In this document: piece by piece, positions 24,117 to 32,675 of the stretch
How positions within the stretch are numbered: the stretch's first letter is position 1
Layout of the letters: the number at the start of each line of letters is the position of its first letter
Assembly: GCA_002700765.1 (NCBI GenBank)
Contig: PAEP01000045.1
Location: forward strand, 1 to 32,976
Direction: 5' to 3'
Source: Synechococcus sp. MED850
Lineage (GTDB): Bacteria; Cyanobacteriota; Cyanobacteriia; PCC-6307; Cyanobiaceae
DNA: 32,976 nt
Made by a program: the position numbers and the translations under genes
Notes under the pieces: model-generated
What the model was told of the DNA's origin: nothing
Database searches by the model: none
The model's input: the letters and a program-made list of their open reading frames with translations, nothing else

Positions 24117-24413
24117 GTGAGATACGTAAGAACGGCAGTCTTGCTCAAGCACCTTCCCCTGGTGATCGTCTTGGCACTCTCAGTGGTACCTTCTGTCAGT
24201 GCTGCTGAGTCGAAGCTGCTTGAAAGCGTCAAGGACAATCCACAGGAAGCCAAGTCGCTCTGCGGCAAGTTCCGCAAAATGAACACCAAGGGAAAGTCCG
24301 CTTACAACAAGAAGACCACCAAAACACTTGCTAACAGCAAACAGCTCTCCATCAGCGACGCTGAGGTCCTCGTGACCTACGTGGTGGGGATGCATTGCCC
24401 TGATGTCCGCTGA
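24117..24413 (+). CDS. Small secreted basic protein, unknown function
   Basis: A 98-residue protein with a clear signal peptide: KHLPLVIVLALSVVPSVSAA, with likely cleavage after SVSA near residue 29. The mature part is about 69 residues, with a Lys-rich middle (51-75, KFRKMNTKGKSAYNKKTTKT) and two cysteines (C49 and C94) that could form one disulfide. It ends in a helix DAEVLVTYVVGMHCPDVR. The start is GTG 24117, with GGGTAG just upstream; a TTG at 24141 is possible but would trim the basic N-region. The last 11 bases overlap the CocE-type gene. I do not recognise a family. Confidence 0.7.
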   Translation: MRYVRTAVLLKHLPLVIVLALSVVPSVSAAESKLLESVKDNPQEAKSLCGKFRKMNTKGKSAYNKKTTKTLANSKQLSISDAEVLVTYVVGMHCPDVR

Positions 24414-25983
24414 AAAGCGCGAAGCCGTTCTGAGACTGCAGGACGGCACTGGGTTGCATGCAGATCTGTGGTGTCCAGCGCGTGGAGGCCCATGGCCCAC
24501 GTTGTTGATGCGTCAACCGTACGGAAAGAGCATTGCCTCAACCGTGACCCTTGCAGATCCCACCTGGTGGGCCGCTCAGGGCTACCTAGTGGTCATCCAG
24601 GACGTGAGGGGGCAGGGCGACTCAGAAGGAACATTCGGTGGATTCAGCCAAGAGGCCGCGGACACAACGGAGACGCTGAGCTGGGTGAGAGCCCTGCCGG
24701 AAAGCAATGGGAAGTTGGGTTGCTACGGGTTCTCGTATCAGGGGCTGACCCAGCTTCTGGCGATCGAAGGAACGCCACCTCCGGACTGTCTGGCTCCAGC
24801 GATGGCCGGTGTCGACGAACGGGATCACTGGAGCTGCGAGGGGGGCGCGCACTGGTGGCACCTCGGGCTGGGCTGGGGGCTGCAGCTGGCCGCATTGCAG
24901 GCGAAGAGACGGAATGACCACAAGGCCTGGGATTCGATCCGTCGGAGCCTGGAGGACGGAAGTTATCTGCGGGACGGTCCAGACCTGTTGAAACGCCACG
25001 ACCCAGACGGCATGGCCCATCGCTGGTTTCAAAACGATCCTCGCCATGATCCCGATTGGGTCATTCACGCCATCCCTTCGACGTGGCTGAAGCAACCGAT
25101 GCTGCTGATCGGAGGTTGGTGGGACCCCCATCTGCGCGGCATCCTGGATTTACGGCAACGAAGTATCGACGCTGGTGGTCATCCCCAGGTGCACATCGGG
25201 CCAGCAAGCCACCTCCAGTGGTGGCCTGGTGCTCAACAACTCCTGCTGACTTTTTTTGACCGGCATTTGAAGGACGGCACGCCTCCGGCGGAAGCATCCA
25301 CCACTGAATGCTGGAACATGACCACGGGTCACTGGCAGACGCCAGGGCGGGCAGAGTCGATCGAATGGCAGATGACGGGAGACTCACTCGCCTGTCATGA
25401 CCCTGATCATGGCGCCTTGAGTCAGGGGACAACCGGCTCTGGCACGGTTCGCATCGTTCACGATCCCTGGCGACCGGTGCCAGCGATCGGTGGGCATCTC
25501 AGTCCAGGGCCCGGTGCCGTTGATCGCCAAGACATCGATGCCCGCTCGGATGTGGCGACCTTCACCTCAGAGCCGCTGTTCCAGGCGCTGACCCTTGAAG
25601 GCACACCGGAACTGACTCTGGAGGCTCATGCTGACCAACTCGGCTTTGATCTCTGTCTGGCGCTGTCGAGGGTGAGCGCGAATGGCGATCGCGTTGAGCA
25701 GCTGAGCACAGGCCATCTGAGACTTCGCGGATCTGAGGCGCGCCAACCCCAACAAAGGTCGATCCGCATGCAACCGCTGTTGGCAAGCCTTCAACAGGGC
25801 GATCGTCTGCGCCTTTCCATCGCCGGTGCAAGCTGGCCTGCGATCGGCGTCAACAGCGGCAGCGACACCGTTCCCTGTGGCGCTCCCTCCTGCCGGCACC
25901 GCGTCATCGCGATGACACTGCAGCTTGCTGGCTCACATCTGACCCTGATCCCGTTCAGCGCCGGCAGACTGCAGCACAAATGA
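24403..25983 (+). CDS. CocE/NonD family serine hydrolase (X-Pro dipeptidyl-peptidase-like)
   Basis: A 526-residue hydrolase with an alpha/beta-hydrolase domain and a C-terminal jelly-roll domain (PepX_C) over about the last 190 residues. YGFSYQG places the nucleophile at S111. GGWWDPHLRG supplies the catalytic Asp and IGPASHLQWWPG the His. RQPYGKSIAS and VVIQDVRGQGDSEG are oxyanion and family signatures. Relatives cleave esters or amides (cocaine esterase, glutaryl-7-ACA acylase, X-Pro peptidase), so the substrate here is open. There is no signal peptide. The start ATG lies within the end of the small secreted protein gene. Eleven bases separate its stop from the DUF3887-like gene. Confidence 0.92.
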   Translation: MSAEKREAVLRLQDGTGLHADLWCPARGGPWPTLLMRQPYGKSIASTVTLADPTWWAAQGYLVVIQDVRGQGDSEGTFGGFSQEAADTTETLSWVRALPESNGKLGCYGFSYQGLTQLLAIEGTPPPDCLAPAMAGVDERDHWSCEGGAHWWHLGLGWGLQLAALQAKRRNDHKAWDSIRRSLEDGSYLRDGPDLLKRHDPDGMAHRWFQNDPRHDPDWVIHAIPSTWLKQPMLLIGGWWDPHLRGILDLRQRSIDAGGHPQVHIGPASHLQWWPGAQQLLLTFFDRHLKDGTPPAEASTTECWNMTTGHWQTPGRAESIEWQMTGDSLACHDPDHGALSQGTTGSGTVRIVHDPWRPVPAIGGHLSPGPGAVDRQDIDARSDVATFTSEPLFQALTLEGTPELTLEAHADQLGFDLCLALSRVSANGDRVEQLSTGHLRLRGSEARQPQQRSIRMQPLLASLQQGDRLRLSIAGASWPAIGVNSGSDTVPCGAPSCRHRVIAMTLQLAGSHLTLIPFSAGRLQHK

Positions 25984-25994
25984 TTTGATCCGCC

Positions 25995-26717
25995 GTGAAG
26001 CTGAACGCAGCGCTGCTGGCTCTATCCCTGGCGGTCCCCGTCGGTCTGACAGCTACAGGTCTGCCTCCTGCAGCGGCTCAGGAAGCAACATCGACAAACC
26101 TGACACCCGCTCAGGCCAAAGCGGCCAGTGAGCTCTTGCTTGATGCCCTGAAAAGCCGGGACGGCGCCGGCCTTCACGCCAAGCTGGCCGACAGTGTCAA
26201 AGGCAGCGTGAGCATCGAAGCGGTTCAACGCCGTCTCGATGCCAAAGCGAGCATCACTGACACCAGCATTGTCACCGTCGCTCCCGGTTACAGCGATACG
26301 ACCGTCGATGCGGTGGTGACGACCGCCGAAGGAGACAAACCGCTGATCCTGATCCTCGATGAGGAGGGCAAGCTTCTGGCCTGGAAGTGGGTTGGGGAAT
26401 CCCTGCCCATCGAATCCACGGCACTGCGCTTCACCGAAGAGCTCGCCGCCGGCAGATGGGTGCAAGCACGGAGCCGCCTTGAACTGAGCTTTCAAAAGGA
26501 ACTGGCCCCTGGGGATCTCAAGCGGAAGTGGACCAAACTTGAGCGAGTCTCAGGTGGGTTCGTCAAGGTGAAGGATGCTGTGATCGCCAGTGCCGGTGGT
26601 GATCAACAGTTGGTGCTTGTGAGTGTTGAATTCGGCAAGGCCACCTCAAACCTCTTCGTGATTTTCGATGCGAAGGGTCGAATCATCAACGTTGACATCT
26701 CAAGGGATTTCGTCTGA
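25995..26717 (+). CDS. Secreted DUF3887-like protein with two NTF2-like-type repeats
   Basis: A 240-residue protein with a signal peptide (LNAALLALSLAVPVGLTATG, then PAAAQEA) starting at GTG 25995. The mature part is a tandem of two similar domains. The first runs from about AKAASELLLDALKSRDGAGL to GKLLAWKWVG; the second runs from about ALRFTEELAAGRWVQARSRL to GRIINVDISRDFV. Each starts with a helix ending in a G-x-W or R-D-G turn and finishes in strands with V-x-F-D/D-E-x-G-x-x. DUF3887 proteins are NTF2-like and poorly characterised. The architecture resembles that of the AT-rich gene at 16986-17792, but sequence similarity between them is low by eye. It lies between the CocE-type gene and glgB. 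Confidence 0.8.
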   Translation: MKLNAALLALSLAVPVGLTATGLPPAAAQEATSTNLTPAQAKAASELLLDALKSRDGAGLHAKLADSVKGSVSIEAVQRRLDAKASITDTSIVTVAPGYSDTTVDAVVTTAEGDKPLILILDEEGKLLAWKWVGESLPIESTALRFTEELAAGRWVQARSRLELSFQKELAPGDLKRKWTKLERVSGGFVKVKDAVIASAGGDQQLVLVSVEFGKATSNLFVIFDAKGRIINVDISRDFV

Positions 26718-26776
26718 CACCCAGCTCCTGAAGCCGGATTTCGGGCTTAAGCTCCACCACAATTTTCAGGTCTCCC

Positions 26777-29083
26777 ATGGGTGGCGCGGCAGTCCTTGAC
26801 TGGATGGTTCAGGACGGCGAACGACTCGCCAACTGCAGCCACGACCACCCATTCGCCATCCTTGGCCCCCAGCCTCAAGGTGGTGAGTGGGTCGTCAGAG
26901 TTTGGATGCCTGATGCGGAAACGGTCACCCTTCTGGTGGGCGATCGCGAACTGCCGATGGCAGCGCCGAATCATCCCTGGGTGTTCGAAGCGTGCCTGTC
27001 CAACAACCCTGGCAGTCATTACAAAGTGAGGGTGCTGCGGGGGGGAATCACCCACGAGCAGCACGATCCATGGGCCTTCCGAGGGGACTGGATGGGCGAG
27101 ATGGATCGCCATCTGTTCGCCCAAGGCAATCACCACCACATCTGGCAGCGCATGGGGGCCCACCCCGTGGAGCGGGATGGGATCAACGGGGTGATGTTCT
27201 GCCTGTGGGCACCCCACGCCCGCAGCGTTTCCCTGCTGGCCGACATCAATTCATGGGACGGACGTCACCATCCCTTCCAATTGCGAAACGGCGGGATCTG
27301 GGAACTGTTTGTCCCTGGCATGGAGGAGGGTGCTCTCTACAAATACGAGATCCGCTCGCGCGAGGGGCACTGCTACCAGAAAGCGGATCCCTACGGTTTT
27401 CAGCATGAGGTGCGACCCGCGAACAGCTCGGTGATCTCACATCTCGATCGCTTTGGCTGGACCGATCAGGAGTGGATGACGTTGCGCGACAGCCGCAATC
27501 CACTCGACCAGCCCATCTCGGTGTACGAGATGCACCTCGGCAGCTGGATTCATGAATCCGCGGATGCGCCCTGGATTCAACCGGACGGCACCCCACGGCA
27601 CCCGGTTCCTGCTGCCGACATGAAGCCAGGCGCCCGACTGCTCACCTACACGGAACTGGCCGACCGATTGATTCCTTACGTCAAGGAAAGGGGATTCACC
27701 CACATCGAGTTGATGCCGATCACGGAACACCCCTTTGATGGTTCATGGGGTTATCAGGTGACGGGCTGGTACGCACCCACAAGTCGCTACGGCACACCCG
27801 ATGAATTCCGTGCCTTTGTTGATCGCTGCCACGCCGAGGGGATCGGCGTGATCATCGACTGGGTTCCCGGCCATTTCCCCAAAGACAGCCATGGCCTCGC
27901 CTTCTTCGATGGCACCCACCTCTATGAACACGGCGATCCGCGCATCGGTGAACACAAGGAATGGGGGACTCTGATCTTCAACTACAGCCGCAACGAAGTC
28001 AGGAACTTCCTTGTTGCCAATCTCGTTTTCTGGTTTGAACAATTCCACATTGACGGAATTCGGGTTGATGCCGTCGCGTCCATGCTCTATCGCGACTACC
28101 TGAGACCGGACGGCGAGTGGTTGGCGAACGACCAGGGCGGTCGTGAAAACACCGAGGCCGTTCGTTTCCTCCAACAGGCCAACCACGTGCTGTTCCAGCA
28201 TTTCCCAGGCGCCCTCTCGATTGCTGAAGAATCAACCACGTGGCCGATGGTGACCCAACCGACAGAAAATGGTGGGCTCGGCTTCAACCTGAAGTGGAAC
28301 ATGGGTTGGATGCACGACATGCTCGACTATTTCGAGCTTGATCCTTGGTTCCGCCAGTTCCATCAGAACAACATCACCTTCTCAATTTGGTACACCTACA
28401 CAGAAAACTTCATGCTGGCCCTGAGTCACGATGAAGTGGTTCATGGCAAGAGTCATCTTCTTCACAAGATGCCGGGAGACGATTGGCAGAAGTACGCCAA
28501 CACCAGGGCTCTTCTTGCCTACATGTGGACCCATCCAGGCAAGAAAACGATCTTCATGGGCATGGAATTCGGTCAACGAGCGGAATGGAACGTCTGGGGT
28601 GATCTGCAGTGGGACCTGCTGAATTACGAGCCTCACAAAGGAATTCAACAGCTTGTTGATGATCTGAACGTTCTTTACAAAAAAGAGCCTGCACTATGGC
28701 GTGATGATTTCGATCAATTCGGTTTCCAGTGGATCGACTGCAACGACAACCGTCATTCCGTGATCAGCTTCATGCGTCGTGAAACCAGCAGCGGAACATG
28801 GCTCGTCGTCGTGGCCAACTTCACTCCCCAGAGCCACGCCAACTATCGGGTCGGCGTTCCACTGGCCGGTTTTTATGAAGAGATCTTCAACACAGATGCG
28901 GCCCGATACGGGGGCAGCAATCTCGGCAACATGGGTGGCAAGCATTCCGAGGAATGGGCCATTCATGACTACCAGAACTGCCTGGAACTCTGCCTTCCTC
29001 CACTCAGCTTGATGGTGTTCAAGCACGACCCGAAGCGCAGCCTCCTGGCTGAGGTGTCCACGACGGCGGACAACGCCTTGTAA
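26777..29083 (+). CDS. glgB: 1,4-alpha-glucan (glycogen) branching enzyme
   Basis: A 768-residue GH13 enzyme that introduces alpha-1,6 branches into glycogen. Two N-terminal CBM48-like beta domains ([20 protein letters not shown] and [20 protein letters not shown]) precede the catalytic barrel. The nucleophile is D431 in GIRVDAVAS, the acid/base E484 in [10 protein letters not shown], and the transition-state stabiliser D552 in [15 protein letters not shown]. The all-beta C-terminal domain ends around LPPLSLMVF. Length and motif spacing are normal for the two-CBM48 bacterial type. The start is ATG 26777; the downstream M at residue 10 is less likely. Only 59 bases separate it from the DUF3887-like gene, and 49 from hemE. 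Confidence 0.97.
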   Translation: MGGAAVLDWMVQDGERLANCSHDHPFAILGPQPQGGEWVVRVWMPDAETVTLLVGDRELPMAAPNHPWVFEACLSNNPGSHYKVRVLRGGITHEQHDPWAFRGDWMGEMDRHLFAQGNHHHIWQRMGAHPVERDGINGVMFCLWAPHARSVSLLADINSWDGRHHPFQLRNGGIWELFVPGMEEGALYKYEIRSREGHCYQKADPYGFQHEVRPANSSVISHLDRFGWTDQEWMTLRDSRNPLDQPISVYEMHLGSWIHESADAPWIQPDGTPRHPVPAADMKPGARLLTYTELADRLIPYVKERGFTHIELMPITEHPFDGSWGYQVTGWYAPTSRYGTPDEFRAFVDRCHAEGIGVIIDWVPGHFPKDSHGLAFFDGTHLYEHGDPRIGEHKEWGTLIFNYSRNEVRNFLVANLVFWFEQFHIDGIRVDAVASMLYRDYLRPDGEWLANDQGGRENTEAVRFLQQANHVLFQHFPGALSIAEESTTWPMVTQPTENGGLGFNLKWNMGWMHDMLDYFELDPWFRQFHQNNITFSIWYTYTENFMLALSHDEVVHGKSHLLHKMPGDDWQKYANTRALLAYMWTHPGKKTIFMGMEFGQRAEWNVWGDLQWDLLNYEPHKGIQQLVDDLNVLYKKEPALWRDDFDQFGFQWIDCNDNRHSVISFMRRETSSGTWLVVVANFTPQSHANYRVGVPLAGFYEEIFNTDAARYGGSNLGNMGGKHSEEWAIHDYQNCLELCLPPLSLMVFKHDPKRSLLAEVSTTADNAL

Positions 29084-29132
29084 ACACAGTCCAGGAGTTC
29101 AGGTAGGTTTCCGGCTTGATCTTCTGTTCTGG

Positions 29133-30191
29133 ATGAGCGACTCCCTTCCCCTGTTGCTGCGCGCCGCGCGTGGTGAATCAGTGGAGCGTCCTCCCGTCTG
29201 GATGATGCGTCAGGCCGGTCGGTACATGAAGGTCTACAGGGATCTCCGGGATCGTCATCCCAGCTTCCGCGAACGCTCGGAAAACCCTGATCTCTCCTAT
29301 GAGATCTCGATGCAACCGTTCAAGGCGTTCAAGCCGGATGGTGTGATCCTGTTTTCGGACATCCTCACGCCGCTTCCAGGCATGGGGATCGACTTCGACA
29401 TCGTCGAAAGCAAGGGACCGTTGATCAACGATCCCATCCGCAGCATCGAACAGGTGAACAACCTGAGACCTCTGAATGCGCAGGAGTCGATGCCGTTCGT
29501 CGGGGAGGTGCTGGGTCGCCTGCGCGAAAGCGTGGGCAACCAGGCCGCTGTGCTCGGATTCGTCGGTGCCCCCTGGACCCTGGCGGCATATGTGGTGGAG
29601 GGCAAAAGCAGCAAGAACTACGCGGTGATCAAAGCGATGGCGTTTCAGCAGCCGGAGCTTTTGCACACCTTGCTGAACCACTTCGCAGAATCGATTGCTA
29701 CGTACCTCCGTTATCAAATTGATTCCGGTGCCCAGGTGGTGCAGATGTTTGATTCATGGGCGGGACAACTGAGCCCCGCTGATTACGACACCTTTGCAGC
29801 TCCGTATCAGAAAAAGGTTGTTGATCTGGTCAAGCAGACCCACCCAGACACTCCGTTCATCCTCTACATCTCCGGCAGTGCTGGCGTGCTTGAGCGGATG
29901 GCCACCACCGGCGTGGACATCATTTCTCTCGATTGGACCGTCGACATGGGCGAAGCCCTCGCCCGTCTGCCTGATCACATCGGTGTGCAGGGCAATGTGG
30001 ACCCCGGACTGCTCTTCGGCACTGCGGAGGCCATTGAGGCTCGCATCGATGACTGCGTTCGCAAAGCCCGCGGCAGGAAACACATCCTCAACCTGGGCCA
30101 CGGCATCCTGCCGGGGACACCAGAAGAAAACGGTGCTGCCTTCTTCAGCTCTGGCAAGAGCGTGATGGATCGGATCGGGGCTGACGCTTGA
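29133..30191 (+). CDS. hemE: Uroporphyrinogen decarboxylase
   Basis: A 352-residue TIM-barrel enzyme that removes four acetate carboxyls from uroporphyrinogen III to give coproporphyrinogen III, on the common route to heme, chlorophyll and phycobilins. The signature [13 protein letters not shown] near residue 20 carries the substrate-binding Arg residues. [14 protein letters not shown] supplies the key Asp, followed by [31 protein letters not shown] and [16 protein letters not shown]. Length is standard. The stop overlaps the TTG start of the next gene by four bases, so hemE is coupled to an SDR/epimerase-family gene of unknown pathway. Confidence 0.97.
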   Translation: MSDSLPLLLRAARGESVERPPVWMMRQAGRYMKVYRDLRDRHPSFRERSENPDLSYEISMQPFKAFKPDGVILFSDILTPLPGMGIDFDIVESKGPLINDPIRSIEQVNNLRPLNAQESMPFVGEVLGRLRESVGNQAAVLGFVGAPWTLAAYVVEGKSSKNYAVIKAMAFQQPELLHTLLNHFAESIATYLRYQIDSGAQVVQMFDSWAGQLSPADYDTFAAPYQKKVVDLVKQTHPDTPFILYISGSAGVLERMATTGVDIISLDWTVDMGEALARLPDHIGVQGNVDPGLLFGTAEAIEARIDDCVRKARGRKHILNLGHGILPGTPEENGAAFFSSGKSVMDRIGADA

Positions 30192-31207
30192 CCCGGATCC
30201 TGGTCACCGGCGCCAGCGGTTGCGTCGGTCAATACGTCTCCAGATGGCTGCTTGAACATTCCGACGCTGAGCTGCTGCTCTGGCTTCGGGATCCCACCAA
30301 GCTCACCGCTGTCGATCCGAATCATCCACGGATCAAGCTGCTGGTGGGTGATCTTCGGGATGCTGATCCTTTTGCCAGCGAACTGGCCACCGTTCAACGG
30401 GTGATTCACACGGCAACCGCTTGGGGTGATCCGGAGCGAGCCGAACAGGTGAATGTGCTCGCTGTGAAACGTCTGCTGCAGCTTCTCAATCCTGCAGTTC
30501 TGGAGCAGTTCATTTACTTCTCCACGGCAAGCATCCTGGATCGGCATCTCCGTCCATTGCCCGAAGCCCTGGCTTACGGCACTGAGTACATCCAGACCAA
30601 GGCGCGTTGCTTAAGGGATCTGGAGGAGCACCCCTTCGCAACGAGGATCATCGCCGTCTTCCCCACCTTGGTGTTCGGCGGCCGCGTGGATGGGACCAGC
30701 CCTTTCCCCACCAGCTATCTCACGGCAGGTCTGGCAGAAGCGTCCAAATGGTTATGGCTGGCGCGCTGGCTGCGGGCGGATGCCAGTTTTCATTACATCC
30801 ATGCGGAGGACATCGCCCGCATCTGCGGCCAGTTCGCGACACGACCACACGAACTGAACCATGAACCGGGTCAGGGGGCTGTGCGTCGGGTGGTGATGGG
30901 TCAGCCTGCCATCTCCGTGGACGAGACGGTGGCAACACTCTGCCGTTGGCGTGGCGTGGCCCGGGTGCCCGGGATCCCTCTCTGGCCCTGGCTGATTGAA
31001 ACGCTGATCAGGGTTCTGCCCATCGAGGTGAACGCCTGGGATCGCTTCAGCATCCGTCAGCGCCATTTCATTCATGAGCCGGCCAGCACCCCTGAACGGT
31101 TCGGATTGAGCAGCCACGCACCGGATCTTGACAAAGTTCTGCGAGATTCCGGCATGCCTCAGCGCGGCAAACCGAGAAGCCAACGTAAACTCCCTGCAAC
31201 GCCTTAA
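30188..31207 (+). CDS. NAD(P)-dependent epimerase/dehydratase (extended SDR)
   Basis: A 339-residue Rossmann-fold protein. [11 protein letters not shown] gives the dinucleotide-binding G8-x-x-G11-x-x-G14. [10 protein letters not shown] is the adenine-pocket strand, FIYFSTASI (108-116) has the catalytic Ser/Thr strand, and Y134-I-Q-T-K138 is the YxxxK pair. The chain is complete, with a substrate domain from about 150. FIHAED-type wording ([12 protein letters not shown]) matches extended SDRs acting on nucleotide sugars, sterols or flavonoid-like substrates; the true substrate is unknown. The start is TTG 30188, overlapping the hemE stop. Only six bases separate its TAA from the petE ATG, so its 3' end probably contains petE promoter elements. 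Confidence 0.9.
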   Translation: MTRILVTGASGCVGQYVSRWLLEHSDAELLLWLRDPTKLTAVDPNHPRIKLLVGDLRDADPFASELATVQRVIHTATAWGDPERAEQVNVLAVKRLLQLLNPAVLEQFIYFSTASILDRHLRPLPEALAYGTEYIQTKARCLRDLEEHPFATRIIAVFPTLVFGGRVDGTSPFPTSYLTAGLAEASKWLWLARWLRADASFHYIHAEDIARICGQFATRPHELNHEPGQGAVRRVVMGQPAISVDETVATLCRWRGVARVPGIPLWPWLIETLIRVLPIEVNAWDRFSIRQRHFIHEPASTPERFGLSSHAPDLDKVLRDSGMPQRGKPRSQRKLPATP

Positions 31208-31213
31208 CCATTC

Positions 31214-31573
31214 ATGGGCTCCTTTCTTCGCACCCTGGCCGCGGCCTGCTGCTCGCTGCTTGTTCTGTTCGGACTGAACATCGGTTCCGCTCAAGCTGCC
31301 ACCGTTGAGGTGAAGCTGGGCACCGATTCCGGAATGCTGGCTTTCGAACCCGCCACTGTCACCATCAGCGCTGGTGACACCGTCAAGTTTGTGAACAACA
31401 AGCTGGCCCCCCACAACGCCGTTTTCGACGGTCATGACGAGTACAGCCATTCTGATCTGGCCTTCGCCCCCGGTGAGTCCTGGGAAGAAACCTTCAGCGA
31501 GGCTGGAACGTTCGACTACTACTGCGAGCCCCATCGCGGCGCTGGCATGGTCGGCAAGGTGATCGTTGAGTGA
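31214..31573 (+). CDS. petE: Plastocyanin
   Basis: A 119-residue blue copper protein that carries electrons from cytochrome b6f to photosystem I in the thylakoid lumen. The signal peptide ends at GSAQAA (cleavage near residue 29). All four copper ligands are present: H67 in APHNAVFD, then C104, H107 and M112 in [11 protein letters not shown]. The mature chain is about 90 to 91 residues, slightly shorter than some cyanobacterial plastocyanins. The ATG lies six bases after the SDR stop with no obvious Shine-Dalgarno sequence. A strong hairpin follows 42 bases after its stop. Cytochrome c6, the alternative carrier, lies next to it on the same strand. Confidence 0.97.
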   Translation: MGSFLRTLAAACCSLLVLFGLNIGSAQAATVEVKLGTDSGMLAFEPATVTISAGDTVKFVNNKLAPHNAVFDGHDEYSHSDLAFAPGESWEETFSEAGTFDYYCEPHRGAGMVGKVIVE

Positions 31574-31615
31574 TTCGTCTGAATCACCTCTGAAACGTCG
31601 CCACAGTTACAACAC

Positions 31616-31654
31616 AACCCCCATCAGCAATTCCTTCATTTGCTGATGGGGGTT
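31616..31654 (+). terminator. Strong hairpin terminator after petE
   Basis: AACCCCCATCAGCAA (31616-31630) pairs perfectly with TTGCTGATGGGGGTT (31640-31654): a 15-base-pair stem with a nine-base loop. The T content just after it is modest (CTTACGTTT), so it may act as terminator, RNA 3' stabiliser, or both. It separates petE from petJ and insulates the latter from the long hemE-SDR-petE transcript. Confidence 0.85.
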
Positions 31655-31678
31655 CTTACGTTTGTGAAGGTCGCTGGA

Positions 31679-31684
31679 TAGCTT
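31679..31684 (+). promoter_or_regulatory. petJ: Possible -10 element (TAGCTT) of petJ
   Basis: TAGCTT lies 29 bases after the petE terminator and 30 before the petJ ATG, giving a leader of about 23 bases. It sits in ATAGCTTGGA, a ten-base string shared with the region before the cation-efflux gene. TTACGT 17 bases upstream is a poor -35, so regulation by an activator is possible. Confidence 0.35.
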
Positions 31685-31713
31685 GGAGGCACAGCACCAG
31701 CCAAGACCGACGC

Positions 31714-32067
31714 ATGAGACGACTCACCGCATTGCTTGCACTGCTCGTTGTCCTCATCCTGTCGCCGATCACGACCAGGCCAGCTCTGGCCCTCGATCAT
31801 TCCCAAGAGCTCGGGGAACAGATCTTCACCACCAATTGCGCGGCATGCCACATGGGGGGTGGAAACGTCCTTCGCGCCAGCCGCAGCCTGAAGATGCGTG
31901 ATCTCAACGCCCATCTTGATCAGTACAACCAAGATCCCCTCATTGCTATCGAACAACAGATTGAAGAAGGCAAAAATGCCATGCCCTCCTATGCGGGAAA
32001 GCTCAGCGAGTCTGAAATCATCGCTGTCGCAACCTATGTGGAACAACAGGCTGAATTGGGTTGGTGA
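31714..32067 (+). CDS. petJ: Cytochrome c6
   Basis: A 117-residue lumenal c-type cytochrome that can replace plastocyanin between cytochrome b6f and photosystem I, or donate to the terminal oxidase. The signal peptide ends ALA near residue 26. Heme binding is C42-A-A-C45-H46, with M90 in GKNAMPSYAGKL as the sixth ligand. The Gln eight residues before that Met (Q82) matches the canonical high-potential c6 rather than c6B/c6C, which have other residues there. The mature form is about 91 residues. The gene has its own space after the petE terminator. A Nif11-domain gene begins three bases after its stop. Confidence 0.95.
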   Translation: MRRLTALLALLVVLILSPITTRPALALDHSQELGEQIFTTNCAACHMGGGNVLRASRSLKMRDLNAHLDQYNQDPLIAIEQQIEEGKNAMPSYAGKLSESEIIAVATYVEQQAELGW

Positions 32068-32070
32068 ATC

Positions 32071-32295
32071 GTGAGTCGTGAAGCGTTGAACGACTTGGTG
32101 CGGGCCTGTGAGCGCAGTCCATCACTGCGTCGAGCTCTCAGTGCAAGCTTGAACACCAAGGAGTGGCTGATCGTGGCGCGGGATCATGGTTTCTTCGTGA
32201 ACGAAGCCGATCTTGTTCGCGACGATCTCAGCTCGCGTACGGACGACTGGTTCCAAAAAAGCCGCATCTCCCAATCGTTTCGATCGATGCCCTAA
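32071..32295 (+). CDS. Nif11-domain small protein without leader cleavage site
   Basis: A 74-residue protein starting at GTG 32071. Residues 3-50 fit the Nif11 domain: EALNDLVRACERSPSLRRAL, then NTKEWLIVARDHGFFVNEAD. In picocyanobacteria this domain also serves as the leader of lanthipeptide (prochlorosin) precursors. Here there is no double-Gly cleavage site and no Cys/Ser/Thr-rich core; the tail is SRTDDWFQKSRISQSFRSMP. No modification enzyme is nearby. It is therefore a stand-alone Nif11 protein of unknown role. It begins three bases after petJ and is probably translated from the same message. Confidence 0.8.
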   Translation: MSREALNDLVRACERSPSLRRALSASLNTKEWLIVARDHGFFVNEADLVRDDLSSRTDDWFQKSRISQSFRSMP

Positions 32296-32303
32296 TCGAT
32301 TGA
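32280..32303. terminator. Weak hairpin at the end of the petJ-Nif11 unit
   Basis: TCGATCGAT (32280-32288) pairs with ATCGATTGA (32295-32303), with one G-U pair and a six-base loop. The loop contains most of the Nif11-gene TAA stop (32293-32295). No T-run follows. It may mark the transcript end, but confidence is low. Confidence 0.3.
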
Positions 32304-32324
32304 TCAAACAGGATCACTCAAGCG

Positions 32325-32528
32325 TCATCGGGCCCGTGCCGTGTTCAACACCGCGAGATAGAGCTCTTCATCAATTTCGCGGATGTCGTATTCCGACGGT
32401 TTGACACCGTGATGGTGCTCGTGGACCACCATCCAGCAGCAACGTTCCAACTCTCCACCAGCTGAGGCGGAAAGAGCGGCTGCCTGCCCGACCAGAGCAT
32501 CAACAAGGGATGGATCGGGCCGTGTCAT
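32325..32528 (-). CDS. Small hypothetical protein, His-rich segment
   Basis: A 67-residue soluble protein, MTRPDPSLVDALVGQAAALS onward, with two cysteines (CC) followed by WMVVHEHHHGVKPSEYDIRE. The HEHHH cluster and paired Cys could bind metal, but this is only a suggestion. The helix EIDEELYLAVLNTARAR closes the chain. ATG 32528 is chosen over an in-frame ATG three codons upstream. It converges with the Nif11 gene and diverges from clpB. I do not recognise a named family; the protein-like composition and tidy fit between neighbours support a real gene. Confidence 0.65.
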   Translation of the reverse strand: MTRPDPSLVDALVGQAAALSASAGGELERCCWMVVHEHHHGVKPSEYDIREIDEELYLAVLNTARAR

Positions 32529-32675
32529 GGAAACCAATCAGATCGGTGAACTCTAAAAACCACACCGGTTCTCCGCCCCCAGGCGTGAAGCCCCCCAACG
32601 ATTCCATCGGTTTGCCGACCAATGACGAGAGGCCTTGCCCATACGGTTGATTCACTCAAATCAAACGACTCCTGA

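Noticed and set aside
26718..26776. Hairpin AAGCC...GGCTT between the DUF3887-like gene and glgB as terminator
   Set aside because: The stem is only five base pairs with no T-run after it, too weak to call.
32529..32675. CIRCE heat-shock operator before clpB
   Set aside because: No TTAGCACTC-type inverted repeat or recognisable variant is present in the interval.
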